DNA of 34,300 nucleotides from an uncultured Opitutales bacterium (GCA_913056355.1 CAJXMX010000009.1:1-34300), one strand, 5' to 3'; counted from the stretch's first letter, positions 1 to 11,486 are shown. Made by a program: numbers and translations. The notes: a model not told the origin generated them from the letters alone.

Positions 1-732
1 CCGGAGGAACGGGCCGGGGCGGCCTCCATCGAGGTTCCCCGCGATCCGGACGCGATGGATACACCGCCCAGCAAGCTCCCCTACATCGTCTGCATCGTGG
101 ACGAGCTGGCCGACCTGATGATGGTCGCCCCGGCCGATATCGAGACCGGGATCGCCCGCCTGGCCCAGCTGGCCCGCGCCGCCGGGATCCACCTCATCCT
201 GGCCACCCAGCGTCCCTCGGTGAATGTCATCACCGGGGTCATCAAGGCCAACCTGCCCAGCCGGATCGCTTTCAAGGTCGCCTCCAAGGTCGATTCCCGG
301 ACCATTCTCGACACCATGGGAGCCGACCACCTCATCGGCAAGGGGGACATGCTCTTCCTGCCCCCGGGTTCCGCCGATCTGGTGCGGGCCCAGGGCGCCT
401 TTGTCGGCGATGACGAGATCACCAACATCGTCCACCATATCCGCGAGGTGAACGGCGAACCCGAGTTCGACGAGTCCTTCCAGAAGAACATCGACAATCC
501 CGAGGAAGCCGGCGCCGGAGGGGTCGATGGCGAATGGGACGACGAGCTGGTCCCGGATGCCATCGAGGTGATCCGCAATTCCAAGCGTGCGTCCACCTCC
601 ATGCTCCAGCGCCGACTCAAGATCGGCTACAACCGCGCCGCCCGGATCATGGAAATCCTCGAGGGCGAAGGCATGGTCGGTCCGGAAAACGGGTCCAGCC
701 CCCGGGAAATCCTGATGGACCTTGATCCCTGA
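1..732 (+). CDS. ftsK: DNA translocase FtsK, C-terminal part (5' truncated by window edge)
   Basis: The frame is open from base 1, so the gene starts upstream; about 243 residues are visible. FtsK is the membrane-anchored, hexameric ATP-driven DNA pump that clears and aligns chromosome termini at the division septum. The fragment shows the Walker B region (IVDELADLMM), the ATQRPSVNVITG segment and KASKVDSRTILD-like residues typical of the RecA-like motor (read here as KVASKVDSRTILD). After an acidic linker comes a C-terminal winged-helix gamma domain (SKRASTSMLQRRLKIGYNRAARIM), which in the family reads KOPS sequences and contacts XerD. The ATG at position 55 is internal. gmk follows after 17 nt, so the two are probably co-transcribed. 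Confidence 0.95.
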   Translation, partial: PEERAGAASIEVPRDPDAMDTPPSKLPYIVCIVDELADLMMVAPADIETGIARLAQLARAAGIHLILATQRPSVNVITGVIKANLPSRIAFKVASKVDSRTILDTMGADHLIGKGDMLFLPPGSADLVRAQGAFVGDDEITNIVHHIREVNGEPEFDESFQKNIDNPEEAGAGGVDGEWDDELVPDAIEVIRNSKRASTSMLQRRLKIGYNRAARIMEILEGEGMVGPENGSSPREILMDLDP

Positions 733-749
733 GCCATATCCTCCAGCCC

Positions 750-1382
750 ATGACTCCCCTACCCTCTTCACCGACGCACGTGATCATCATCAGCGGTCCG
801 GCCGGGTCGGGCAAAACCACCCTCTGCGACCGCCTGCTGGAGGAATTCGGCGACTCCATCCGCCGGGTGGTGACCAGCACCAGCCGGCAACCCCGTCCCG
901 GCGAGGTTGACGGCGTCGATTACCACTTTCTCGGGAAGGAGGAATTTGCCCGGAGAATCCGCAACGGCGATTTCATCGAATGGGCCCTCGTGCACGGACG
1001 CTACTACGGGTCGGAGCGGGCCCACATCCTGCGCATGCTGGAGGGAGGCCATGACATTCTCCTCAACATCGACGTCCAGGGAGCGGAAACCTTCCGCCTC
1101 AAGGCCAGGTCCAGCCCGGAGCTGGAAGGCAAGGTCCACACCATTTTCATCAAGCCCCGTTCCCTGGAACAGATCCGGGAGCGCCTCTTGCACCGGGGCT
1201 CCGATGACGAAGCCGAGATCCAGCGCCGCCTGCGCAGCGCGGAGGAGGAAATCAAGGTCGCGGACCACTTCGACCACGTCATCCTGAGCGGATCCCGGGA
1301 GGCCGACTATACAGCCTTGCGGGCCCATTACCTTGACCTAAAATGCCACCCTGCTGACTCATCCAACAATACCCAGAAATGA
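750..1382 (+). CDS. gmk: Guanylate kinase
   Basis: Guanylate kinase phosphorylates GMP to GDP with ATP in the cytoplasm (purine salvage and GTP supply). The 210-residue length is normal. The P-loop GPAGSGKT is at residues 16-23, followed by the GMP-binding signature TSTSRQPRPGEVDG (about 42-55). DYHF and the lid/LID-core region (VHGRYYGS, NIDVQGAE) are also intact. The start ATG has no Shine-Dalgarno sequence. The stop codon overlaps the start of the response-regulator gene (ATGA at 1379-1382), suggesting translational coupling; the upstream neighbour is ftsK. The last ~20 residues (CHPADSSNNTQK) are not conserved in the family. Confidence 0.95.
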   Translation: MTPLPSSPTHVIIISGPAGSGKTTLCDRLLEEFGDSIRRVVTSTSRQPRPGEVDGVDYHFLGKEEFARRIRNGDFIEWALVHGRYYGSERAHILRMLEGGHDILLNIDVQGAETFRLKARSSPELEGKVHTIFIKPRSLEQIRERLLHRGSDDEAEIQRRLRSAEEEIKVADHFDHVILSGSREADYTALRAHYLDLKCHPADSSNNTQK

Positions 1383-2014
1383 AATCCATATACGTCATTG
1401 AGGACCAGCAGATCCTGCGGGAGCTGGTTTGCCGCCTGATAGAAGATCAATCCGACCTGCACCTGGCCGGCCAGTCCGGAGACGGATTGGAAGGCCTGCA
1501 GGCCTGCAAGGAAATGAAGCCGGACATGGCCATTATCGACATCATGCTGCCCAGCCTGAACGGCCTGGAAATTGTCCGGCAGCTGCGCAAGGCATTCCCC
1601 TCGATCAAGCTGCTGGTCTTCTCCGGGCATCCCTCCCGGGAACGGGTGCAGGCTTCCCTCAAGGCCGGGGTCAACGGCATCGTCCATAAAAACGCCTCGG
1701 TCGACGAATTGGAGACAGCCATCAAGAGGGTCCTGAACGGAGAATCCTTCATGAGCACCCAGGTCCTGGAGATCATGCGGGAGATCATGCTCAATCCCCA
1801 AGTGACCGATTCCCTCGATCAACTGACCCGGCGTGAGCGCGAGATCCTGCAGCTGATCGCGGAAGGCCACACCACCAAGGAAGTGGCAGTCCGCCTCGAC
1901 ATCAGCGTCAAGACCGCGGACACCCACCGGTCCAACGTGATGAGCAAGCTGGACATCCACGATGTGGCCAGCCTGACCCGGTTCGCCATCCAGCAGGGAC
2001 TGGTCGAGGCCTGA
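1379..2014 (+). CDS. NarL/FixJ-type response regulator
   Basis: A 211-residue two-domain response regulator. The receiver domain has the acidic pocket E8/D9, phospho-acceptor D54 (MAIIDIMLPSLNG), switch residue S82 and conserved K104. A short linker leads to a LuxR/GerE-type helix-turn-helix at roughly residues 147-205 (LTRREREILQLIAEG, then TVKTADTHRSNVM-like SVKTADTHRSNVMSKL). It is therefore probably a phosphorylation-controlled DNA-binding transcription factor. No histidine kinase lies in the window, so partner and regulon are unknown. The gene starts inside the gmk stop codon (ATGA) and converges on an exbD gene only 12 nt away. Confidence 0.9.
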   Translation: MKSIYVIEDQQILRELVCRLIEDQSDLHLAGQSGDGLEGLQACKEMKPDMAIIDIMLPSLNGLEIVRQLRKAFPSIKLLVFSGHPSRERVQASLKAGVNGIVHKNASVDELETAIKRVLNGESFMSTQVLEIMREIMLNPQVTDSLDQLTRREREILQLIAEGHTTKEVAVRLDISVKTADTHRSNVMSKLDIHDVASLTRFAIQQGLVEA

Positions 2015-2026
2015 GGGAAGGTCCGC

Positions 2027-2452
2027 TCAGGGCAGGTGCACCTGTTCGATCCCGGTCAGCGAGACCGCGTCGAGGGTGCTGACCAGCGCCTGGTGCGGGG
2101 CATCCCGGTCCGGCAGGATCTGTAGCGAGGCTTCACTACCGGCAGACCGGCAGGTCTGTTCGAAGGCGGCCAGGCGCTGCCGCAGCGGGGACAGCCCGGA
2201 GCCGTCCAGCATGTCGAAGCGGGAACCGTTCCAGAGCACCGTTCCCGCGGCATCGATGGCCAGCCGCTGCTCATCGATTTGCGGCAGCGGGTCGCTGGCC
2301 AGGCCCGGCCGGCCGGCCGGGAAAGGGAGGTCGGCCTCCGACTTCTCCAGGGAACTGGTGGTCATAAAGTAGACCAGCATCAGGAAGACGCAGTCGATCA
2401 TGGGGGCGATGGGGATCTCCGGTGTATCCAGAAACTGGCGACGGCGGCTCAC
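2027..2452 (-). CDS. ExbD/TolR-family biopolymer transport protein (second of a tandem pair)
   Basis: ExbD/TolR proteins are one-pass inner-membrane proteins that work with ExbB/TolQ to convert proton motive force into work on TonB or Tol systems. This 141-residue protein starts MSRRRQFLDTPEIPIAPMID, followed by one membrane helix (CVFLMLVYFMTTSS) and a periplasmic domain. D20 sits at the position of the proton-carrying aspartate. I chose GTG at 2452 because GAGGAG lies about 9 nt upstream and residues before it are not ExbD-like, although the frame stays open upstream to 2668 inside the preceding gene. The gene lies 7 nt after the other exbD. No exbB or tonB gene is nearby, so the energised partner is unknown. 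Confidence 0.85.
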   Translation of the reverse strand: MSRRRQFLDTPEIPIAPMIDCVFLMLVYFMTTSSLEKSEADLPFPAGRPGLASDPLPQIDEQRLAIDAAGTVLWNGSRFDMLDGSGLSPLRQRLAAFEQTCRSAGSEASLQILPDRDAPHQALVSTLDAVSLTGIEQVHLP

Positions 2453-2459
2453 GGCAGGT

Positions 2460-2879
2460 TCACTCCTCGAAGGTGGCGAAGACCAGGTCCCGGATCCCGG
2501 CTTCCCGGACCAGGGCGAGGATCCGTTGCCATTCCGACCAGGGGAGCTCCGGTCCCCCGCGCAGGAGGAGCTGCGAGTCGGGATTCCGGGCCGATTCCCG
2601 GAGGAGTGTTTCCAGCTGGTCCAGTTCAACCTGGCGGTTCCGCCAGTAAATCCGCGACCCGGTATCATCGCGGAGGACGGTCAGGATATCACGCGGCGGG
2701 GCCTCCTCGGGGACCCGGGCGGTCCGGGAAAGGGCCAGGTCCAGCTCCGGGCGGGCCTCCCTGGCAAGGGTGCTGACTGTCATGAAAAAGACCAGCAGCA
2801 GGAACACCATGTCGATCATGGGGGCCATCTGGAAAGGCTCCTCGGGGGGTCTGCTCTTGCGTCGGGGCATGGGGACCAT
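2460..2879 (-). CDS. ExbD/TolR-family biopolymer transport protein (first of a tandem pair)
   Basis: Inner-membrane proton-channel accessory protein of the ExbD/TolR family. It has a basic N-terminus (MPRRKSRPPEEPFQ), the signature MAPMIDMVFLLLVFFM with the key aspartate at residue 23, and a periplasmic alpha/beta domain ending LVFATFEE. The start is uncertain: GTG at 2909, ATG at 2879 and ATG at 2870 share the frame and none has a clear Shine-Dalgarno sequence. The MPRRK start (2870) looks most like family members. The GTG at 2909 would begin almost at the base of the rny terminator, so I disfavour it. The stop at 2460 is 7 nt from the next exbD start. The two paralogues differ clearly in their periplasmic parts. 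Confidence 0.85.
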   Translation of the reverse strand: MVPMPRRKSRPPEEPFQMAPMIDMVFLLLVFFMTVSTLAREARPELDLALSRTARVPEEAPPRDILTVLRDDTGSRIYWRNRQVELDQLETLLRESARNPDSQLLLRGGPELPWSEWQRILALVREAGIRDLVFATFEE

Positions 2880-2909
2880 GCTGGCCGGCGCACCGGGAAA
2901 GGCGGGCAC

Positions 2910-2934
2910 AAAAAACGCCTGAATTCAGGCGTTT
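2910..2934 (-). terminator. Intrinsic terminator after rny
   Basis: A perfect 22-bp palindrome at 2913-2934 (AAACGCCTGAA and its complement) can form an 8-bp stem around a GAATTC loop. Read on the - strand, it is followed by a run of six T ending at 2910. It starts 7 nt past the rny stop codon. It should end rny transcripts just before the exbD pair. Confidence 0.75.
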
Positions 2935-2941
2935 CGAAGGA

Positions 2942-4471
2942 TCACAGGGCGGTTTCCTCGAACCGCTGTTCCCGGACCACAGTGACCTTGATGGTGCCCG
3001 GGTACTGCAGCTCGTCCTCGATCCGGCGGCGAATTTTGCGGGCCAGGATGGAGGCATCGGCCTCGGAGACCTTGTCCGGACAGACGATGACCCGGATTTC
3101 CCGGCCGGCCTGGATGGCGTAGGCCTCGTTGACCCCGGGCAGGGAGGTGGCGATCTGTTCCAGGCTGCGGATGCGCTGCAGGTAACCGTCGAGGCTGTCG
3201 CCCCGGACGCCGGGACGCATCGCGCTGAGGCTGTCTGCGACCATGACCAGCCCCACGTAGGGACTTTCCGCGGGCACCTCGCCATGGTGGGCGGCCACGG
3301 CGTTGATGACCCGTGGATCCTCGTTGCCGACCCGCTTCAGGAAATAGGCCCCGGCCTTGGCATGGCTGCCCTCGTGCTCCTGGTCCAGGACCTTGCCGAT
3401 GTCGTGCAGGAGTCCGCAGCGTTTGGCGATTTCGGTTTCCAGGCCCAGTTCGGAAGCCATCAGCGAGCAGAGATGGGACACCTCCAGGGAATGCTCCAGG
3501 GAATTCTGGTTGTTGGACAGGCGGAAGCGCAGTTTACCGAGAGCGGACACCACCTCCGGATGCATCCGGCTCAGGCGCAATTGCCGCAGGGCGTCCTCAC
3601 CGCTGGCCACCACGCTGTGCTTGACGTCCTCCTCGGCCCGCTTGACCGCTTCCTCGATGCTGCTGGGATGGATCCGGCCATCCTTGATGAGGGATTCCAG
3701 GGCCAGGCGGGCGGTCTCCCGGCGGACCGGGTCAAAAGAGGAAATCAGCACGCTGTCCGGGGTCTCGTCGATCAGGAGGGTGGTCCCGGTCATGGACTCG
3801 AAGGACTTGATGTTCCGGCCCTCGCGGCCGATGATCCGGCCCTTCATGTCGTCACTGGGGAGGGAGACGATGGTCGCCGTGATATCCTCATGCGGGGCCG
3901 CGCTGAGCCGTTGCATGCAGGCAATCAGGGTCCGGCGGGCCTCGTTCTCGATGTCCTTCTCGGCCCTTCCGAGGACCTCGTCCTTCATGGCCCGGACCTC
4001 GTCCTCGCATTCGCGCTGGGCCAGTTCGAGCAGGTGCTCGCGGGCCGCCTCCATGCCCATCTGTCCGGTTTCCTGGAGGCGGTTGCGGTATTCGCTGATC
4101 AATTCGCGCAGGCGGTCCTCGGATTTCTCAAGGGTCTCGTACTTCTCCTCGATCTCGGTTCGGCGGCGTTCCAGCGCGTCGCGGTCCTTTTCCGCCGACA
4201 TGAGGACCCCGTTGGCTTCCTCCTCGCGGCTTCGCAGTTCCAGTTCGCGCTCCCGGAAATCCCGCTCCAGTTCCGAGACCCGGCGCTCGTATTCCAGCTC
4301 CTTGCGGTTGGTCCATTCCTCCATGTGGAGCTGCTTTTCCCGCTCGGCAATCCGGCAGCGTTCGCGAACCCGCTCCTCGCCGATTTTTTTCAGCCGCATG
4401 TGAAGCAGGTAGCAAACCACTCCCGAGAACAGGAGGCCTAAGAGGAAGGCTATGATCATTTCGGATCCCAT
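2942..4471 (-). CDS. rny: Ribonuclease Y
   Basis: RNase Y is a membrane-anchored endoribonuclease that starts mRNA decay. The 509-residue protein has the standard layout. An N-terminal membrane helix (IIAFLLGLLFSGVVCYLL) is followed by a long charged coiled coil (about 30-190). A KH RNA-binding domain follows, with GRIIGREGRNIK near residue 212. The HD domain has HSLEVSHLCS and LLHDIGK (about 320-420), with the metal-binding HD pair near residue 355. The C-terminal RNase Y domain contains the GREIRVIV strand. The start ATG follows AGGA by 5 nt, a weak Shine-Dalgarno. A candidate promoter lies at 4539-4566 and a terminator follows the stop, so it may be a single-gene transcript. Confidence 0.97.
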   Translation of the reverse strand: MGSEMIIAFLLGLLFSGVVCYLLHMRLKKIGEERVRERCRIAEREKQLHMEEWTNRKELEYERRVSELERDFRERELELRSREEEANGVLMSAEKDRDALERRRTEIEEKYETLEKSEDRLRELISEYRNRLQETGQMGMEAAREHLLELAQRECEDEVRAMKDEVLGRAEKDIENEARRTLIACMQRLSAAPHEDITATIVSLPSDDMKGRIIGREGRNIKSFESMTGTTLLIDETPDSVLISSFDPVRRETARLALESLIKDGRIHPSSIEEAVKRAEEDVKHSVVASGEDALRQLRLSRMHPEVVSALGKLRFRLSNNQNSLEHSLEVSHLCSLMASELGLETEIAKRCGLLHDIGKVLDQEHEGSHAKAGAYFLKRVGNEDPRVINAVAAHHGEVPAESPYVGLVMVADSLSAMRPGVRGDSLDGYLQRIRSLEQIATSLPGVNEAYAIQAGREIRVIVCPDKVSEADASILARKIRRRIEDELQYPGTIKVTVVREQRFEETAL

Positions 4472-4538
4472 GGATTCCTAGTAATGTGGAGCCTCCGGCG
4501 GGCCGGACCTCCGGAACTCACTCAGACGCATATTGTTA

Positions 4539-4566
4539 GCGATAAACGCGCCCGGACCCTTGTCAA
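4539..4566 (-). promoter_or_regulatory. Candidate sigma70-type promoter for rny
   Basis: On the - strand a perfect -35 hexamer TTGACA (4566-4561) is followed after 16 nt by TATCGC (4544-4539), a 3/6 match to the -10 consensus. It lies in the 103-nt gap between sdhB and rny and points into rny with a leader of about 60 nt. Only the -35 element is strong. Confidence 0.4.
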
Positions 4567-4574
4567 GAGTACCC

Positions 4575-5357
<783 letters not shown>

Positions 5358-5391
5358 GATTTAATCCGTCTTTGTGGTTGGCTGTCGTTCC

Positions 5392-7338
<1,947 letters not shown>

Positions 7339-7354
7339 GTTCCTCTCCTCTAGC

Positions 7355-8146
7355 TTAATGGACCGCAACCAGCGGGGTGATGGGTTCGATGAGACCTGTC
7401 AGGCAGGCCACGGGAATGGAGGCGAAGCCGACAAAGACCACCAGGGAAATGACCAGGGCAATCCGGTCCAGCCGGACCCGCCAGATGGCGTTGCGCAGGC
7501 CCAGGCTCTGGAACATGCTGCTGATGCCGTGCATCAGGTGGTAACAGAGCAGCCCCATGGAAATGATGTAGAAGACCGAGACGTACCAGTACGTCGGACT
7601 GAAGCCGATGGCCACCATGCTGTAGACGTCATGGACGGCAAGGGCCTCGCTTTCCGGAAATTCGCCGTGTGCGGAGAGTTTGTCGTAAACGCCCCAGATG
7701 GTGCGCGATTCCAGGCTGCCATGACTTCCGGAAACGCCCTCCAGCCTTACCTCCAGGTCCTTGAACTCCGGATGAACGTTCTGGATGGTGAAGTGCATCA
7801 GGTGGAAAATGATGAAGAAAAACAGGATGAAGCCGGTGTAGCGCATGGTCCGGCTGGCGAAGCTGGCCTGCAGCGTGTCCCGGGCGACATACTTCTCCGG
7901 CCGGGCCCGGTGGTTCTCCAGGACCAGCATGACCGCGGTGATGACGTGGGCCACCACGGCGATCAGCATCACCGTCCGCACCACCCAGAGCAGCCCGTAG
8001 GGCAGGTGCTGCAGCTTGTAGGCGTACTCGTTGATCCAGTCGCTATGCAGGAACATCTGCAGGTTCCCAAGCATGTGCCCGCACACGAAGCCGACCAGTA
8101 CCAGTCCGCTGAGGGCCATTATGTATTTTTTTCCTAGTGAACTCAT
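7355..8146 (-). CDS. sdhC: Succinate dehydrogenase cytochrome b subunit (single large SdhC)
   Basis: A 263-residue integral membrane protein with about five hydrophobic helices: [73 protein letters not shown], and [18 protein letters not shown]. Histidines within them suit di-heme ligation. It corresponds to the fused B-type anchor, so no SdhD is expected and none is present. It anchors SdhAB and passes electrons to menaquinone (family knowledge). The gene heads the sdhCAB operon. The 139-nt gap upstream (8147-8285) is AT-rich and must hold the promoter, but I could not pick convincing hexamers there. Confidence 0.94.
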   Translation of the reverse strand: MSSLGKKYIMALSGLVLVGFVCGHMLGNLQMFLHSDWINEYAYKLQHLPYGLLWVVRTVMLIAVVAHVITAVMLVLENHRARPEKYVARDTLQASFASRTMRYTGFILFFFIIFHLMHFTIQNVHPEFKDLEVRLEGVSGSHGSLESRTIWGVYDKLSAHGEFPESEALAVHDVYSMVAIGFSPTYWYVSVFYIISMGLLCYHLMHGISSMFQSLGLRNAIWRVRLDRIALVISLVVFVGFASIPVACLTGLIEPITPLVAVH

Positions 8147-8285
8147 TGCCTGTAGTTGAAGGGATATAAATCCTGTTCTTCTGAAAACCTAAGGGGTTAA
8201 TAAGCAGCGCTGATACAGTAAAGCCTTTAAGCCTGACCACGAAAAACGCGTCCGGTATATAAGAAAACATATTTCGATGATTAAG

Positions 8286-9434
8286 CTAGGCTAATCCCAG
8301 GCGGCGGACATTTCCCTCCCAGGAGAAGGACTCGCGGACGAAGCGGGAGCCGGCCATTCCCATCGCGCGAAGGCGTTCCGGGTTCTCCAGCAGCTCACGC
8401 AGAGCGCCGGCCAGCGCATCGGCATTGTCCGGGGGAACCAGAATTCCCGTCTCCCCTTCCCGCAAGGTCTCACCGATGCCGCCGATGCGGGACCCGACCA
8501 CGGCACAGCCGAAGTGCTGGGCCTCGACCAGGGTCAGGCCGAAGCCCTCGATGCTGGTCCGGTAGGCCCGGCTGGGCATGACCAGGACATCCGCATGGCT
8601 GTAGGCTTCCTGGAGGGCCTGCAAGCTGACCGGACCCTCCAGGACTGCGGGGATCCGGTGCCGCCGGATAAGGTTCATTAATAGATTTGCATAAGCCGGC
8701 CGGACCAGGGGCCCGAGCAGGCGGACCCGGACCTTCCCCCGGAGGCTTTCCGGCAGCCGCGCCAAGGCCTCCAGGAGGACGTGCTGACCCTTTCGCGGGT
8801 GGACCCGGCCGACCTGGAGAATCTCGAAAACCTCCGGAACCGGAACTCTCTCCGGGACGGGCAGCTCCCGCCAAACCGAGCGGACCGCGCCGGGCACCCG
8901 GACCAGCTTGTTCCCGACGCCGGGCCAGAGCCGCTGCACCAACTCTCCCACGGGGGATGAAATAACCGCCACCCGGTCGGCTTTGCGCAGGAGCCGCCCC
9001 AGGAGCCAGCGCCGGTGGGGGAGCCGGGCCAGGCCGGCCGCCTCCGAACCGTGCAGCAGGACCACCAGGCGCTCCGGCACCGGCAGGCGCATCAGGGACG
9101 GATAGAGGAACAGCCGCAGGGGACCCGGCTCGGCGAGGAGCGTGGTGCCGGGCATGCGGCCATCCGGAAAGGACTTTCTCAAAGCCATGGCCATCCGGCG
9201 GCGGCAGCCCCAGTCCTGCCGGCCCCGCGGCATCGGGACCCGCTGCACGGGAAAGGGAAAGGTTTGGCGGGAAGGCTTCCCGTAATCGGGGGCCCAGACC
9301 CTGGTATCGACTCCCATCGAGGCCGCCGCCCGGGCCGTTTCCTCGATGTAGACGGCGATCCCTCCCGTGAAGGGGGCAAACTCGTGGGTCAGGATCCGGA
9401 CCGGGCCGGCGGACTGGTCCTCAGCGCTCTCCAT
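8286..9434 (-). CDS. Family 4 glycosyltransferase (GT-B fold)
   Basis: A 382-residue GT-B glycosyltransferase that probably moves a sugar from a nucleotide-sugar donor onto a surface glycan or lipid carrier. It has the N-terminal glycine-rich loop (HEFAPFTGGIAVYIEE), the donor-domain start LQVGRVHPRKGQHVLLEAL (R210, K215) and the retaining-GT4 motif EGFGLTLVEA with E296 and E304. The frame is open to 9563, but residues before MESAEDQ at 9434 are not GT-like. This start also leaves 121 nt to the divergent SDR gene. Donor and acceptor cannot be told from sequence. An AT-rich codon stretch (AYANLLMNLI, around 8674-8697) stands out from the GC-rich gene. Confidence 0.88.
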   Translation of the reverse strand: MESAEDQSAGPVRILTHEFAPFTGGIAVYIEETARAAASMGVDTRVWAPDYGKPSRQTFPFPVQRVPMPRGRQDWGCRRRMAMALRKSFPDGRMPGTTLLAEPGPLRLFLYPSLMRLPVPERLVVLLHGSEAAGLARLPHRRWLLGRLLRKADRVAVISSPVGELVQRLWPGVGNKLVRVPGAVRSVWRELPVPERVPVPEVFEILQVGRVHPRKGQHVLLEALARLPESLRGKVRVRLLGPLVRPAYANLLMNLIRRHRIPAVLEGPVSLQALQEAYSHADVLVMPSRAYRTSIEGFGLTLVEAQHFGCAVVGSRIGGIGETLREGETGILVPPDNADALAGALRELLENPERLRAMGMAGSRFVRESFSWEGNVRRLGLA

Positions 9435-9555
9435 GTCCGGTCCCGCTTCTGCATTCCACGCGCATCCTTCCCCTCTAGATGATGGGTCCGCTAAACGGAA
9501 GTCCCATTTTTCTCCAAGCTTGCCTCCTCCAGTTTCGCGTCCAAAGCTGCGCCCC

Positions 9556-10386
9556 ATGTCCAACCCGCCCGAGGGGCTTTCCGCCAGCTACTCCACGGCC
9601 CTCGTCACCGGCGCCTCTTCCGGCATCGGCCGGGCCGTAGCCCGCCAGCTGCACCGGGCCGGCCTGACCGTCTATGGCACCACCCGGGATCCCGACCGGG
9701 AAGGACTCGATCCGGACATCCGCTGGCTGGCCCTGGAGGGGGCAACGCAGGACGGGTGGAAGGGTTTCGCAAGGGATAACGAGCATTTGTTAATTAAATT
9801 GGATATTCTGGTTAACAATGCTGGATCAAGCCTTTATGGGCGGCTGGAAGCCCTGCCCGAGGAAGGACCCCCCGAACAGTTCCGCCTGCTTCTGGAGACC
9901 CCCGTGGGTCTGGTCCGGGCAGTCCTGCCCGGGATGCGCCAACGGGGCCGCGGGGCGATTGTCAACGTCAGCTCCCTGGCTGCTGTATTTCCCCTCCCCT
10001 ACATGTCGACCTACAGTGCCGGCAAGGCCGGCCTGAGTGGATTCACGCAAAGCCTGATCCTGAGCGAGAAAGGCTCCGGCCTGGTCATCATCGACTTTCA
10101 ACCGGGCGACTACCGGACCGCCTTCAACGAGAACATGCAGGCCCACGGGGAGCTGTCGGGCGCAACCGGCCGGGCCTGGAGACGCATGGAGGAGAACCTG
10201 CAGGCGGCCCCGCTCCCGGAGAAGGCGGCGGAGGACCTGGTGCGGCGGATCGCCGGGGGTCGCAGCGGTACCTACCGGAGCGGCGACTTTTTCCAGGCCG
10301 TGCTGGCCCCGATGGGGATTCGGCTTTTACCGGGGCGGATCCTGCTGTGGGCCATCGGCCGCTACTATCAACTGGGCGGCAAATGA
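9556..10386 (+). CDS. Short-chain dehydrogenase/reductase
   Basis: A 276-residue classical SDR, an NAD(P)-dependent oxidoreductase. It shows the cofactor loop TGASSGIG (18-25), NNAG (87-90), the catalytic serine at about 139-140 (VNVSS) and YSAGK with Y153 and K157. These are intact, so it should be active; the substrate is unknown. ATG 9556 is chosen because residues upstream (open to 9367) are proline/serine-rich and overlap the divergent GT4. No Shine-Dalgarno is seen. The stop overlaps the next glycosyltransferase start (ATGA, 10383-10386), which hints at a role in lipid or sugar modification with that enzyme. A run of AT-rich codons lies at 9786-9819. Confidence 0.88.
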   Translation: MSNPPEGLSASYSTALVTGASSGIGRAVARQLHRAGLTVYGTTRDPDREGLDPDIRWLALEGATQDGWKGFARDNEHLLIKLDILVNNAGSSLYGRLEALPEEGPPEQFRLLLETPVGLVRAVLPGMRQRGRGAIVNVSSLAAVFPLPYMSTYSAGKAGLSGFTQSLILSEKGSGLVIIDFQPGDYRTAFNENMQAHGELSGATGRAWRRMEENLQAAPLPEKAAEDLVRRIAGGRSGTYRSGDFFQAVLAPMGIRLLPGRILLWAIGRYYQLGGK

Positions 10387-11486
10387 AGATCCTGATCGTC
10401 CAGGATTACCTCCGGGTGGGCGGCACGGAGCGTCAAAGCCTGTTCCTGGCCCGAACCTTTACGGCCGCCGGTCACGGGGCGGAGATCCTGACCTTCCGCC
10501 CGGGCGGACACCTCAACGATGCGCAGCACCTGGGCGACATCCCGGTCCAGGTCCTGCAGTCCTTCGACACCGGGCTTCCCCTCCTGGCCCCCGGGTTGAT
10601 GAAGCGGATCAAAGAGCGGGCACCGGACATCATCCTCTGCATGGGGCGAACCGCCAACTGCTATGCCGGATTTATCCAGCGGCGGTTTCCGGCTATTCCG
10701 GTGGTCGCCACCCTGCGGACCGGAAAGACCCTCTTCCCCCTCCATTACTGGTCCCTGGGCGTGGTACGGGCGGTGCTGGTCAATTCCAACTGGTGGAAGC
10801 GCCGCCTGCTGGAGAGGAATTTTCCGGAGGAAAGGATTCATGTGGTCCACAATGCCGTCCTGCTGGAGCGGAACCTCGGGGAGTACAGGCGCGAACGGGC
10901 CCGGATGCGGGCGGAATATCGGATCGGCGACCAAACGTGCCTCTTTCTCAACGTCGCCACCTTCCGGCCCGGAAAGCGGCACCTGGACCTGCTCCGGGTG
11001 TTCCGGGAGATGAGGGACCGGCATCCCGACCTGGACTGGCGGCTGTGGCTGGTCGGGGACGGCAAGGAGTATCACCGCTGCAAGCACTGGGTGGCCGCCA
11101 ACGGACTCGGGACCCGGGTCCGCTTCTTTCATTTCCAGCACGATACCCTCCCCTTTTATGCCGCCGCGGACATGGCGGTTTCCGTATCCCGGGAGGATTC
11201 CCTGCCCAATTTCCTCATTGAGGCCCAGGCCTCCGGCCTGCCGGTGGTGGCCTATGATTGCCGCGGCGTGGCCGAGACCTGCATCCCCGGAAAAACCGGG
11301 GTCATCCTGCCGCCGGGAGACAGCGAGGGACTGCTGGAGACCCTGTCCGGCCTGATCCGCGATCCGGTCTGGCGTTGCGACCTGGCTTCCCATGCCCCGG
11401 AGTTTGCCCGCGAACGCTTCGCTCCGGGACCCCAGGCCGCGTCCATCCTGAACTTCCTCGAGAGCCTGCTGAATAATCCTGCTTAA
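10383..11486 (+). CDS. Family 4 glycosyltransferase (GT-B fold)
   Basis: A 367-residue retaining GT-B enzyme. It opens [20 protein letters not shown], with the acceptor-side GGTE loop. The donor domain begins [18 protein letters not shown]. The nucleotide-sugar motif is [13 protein letters not shown], in which D272 stands where the first glutamate of the usual E-x7-E is expected, with E271 adjacent and E280 conserved. The start at 10383 gives the 4-nt ATGA overlap with the SDR gene, so translation is likely coupled; an earlier ATG at 10347 would lie inside the SDR gene. lysA follows after 50 nt. Substrate is unknown. Confidence 0.88.
   Translation: MKILIVQDYLRVGGTERQSLFLARTFTAAGHGAEILTFRPGGHLNDAQHLGDIPVQVLQSFDTGLPLLAPGLMKRIKERAPDIILCMGRTANCYAGFIQRRFPAIPVVATLRTGKTLFPLHYWSLGVVRAVLVNSNWWKRRLLERNFPEERIHVVHNAVLLERNLGEYRRERARMRAEYRIGDQTCLFLNVATFRPGKRHLDLLRVFREMRDRHPDLDWRLWLVGDGKEYHRCKHWVAANGLGTRVRFFHFQHDTLPFYAAADMAVSVSREDSLPNFLIEAQASGLPVVAYDCRGVAETCIPGKTGVILPPGDSEGLLETLSGLIRDPVWRCDLASHAPEFARERFAPGPQAASILNFLESLLNNPA

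Noticed and set aside
2010-2031. Inverted repeat CCTGAG/CTCAGG between the response regulator and exbD
   Set aside because: Six-bp stem with a 10-nt loop and no T-tract; too weak to call a terminator.
3284-4441. 385-codon + strand frame opposite rny
   Set aside because: Shadow of RNase Y, which has all KH and HD motifs.
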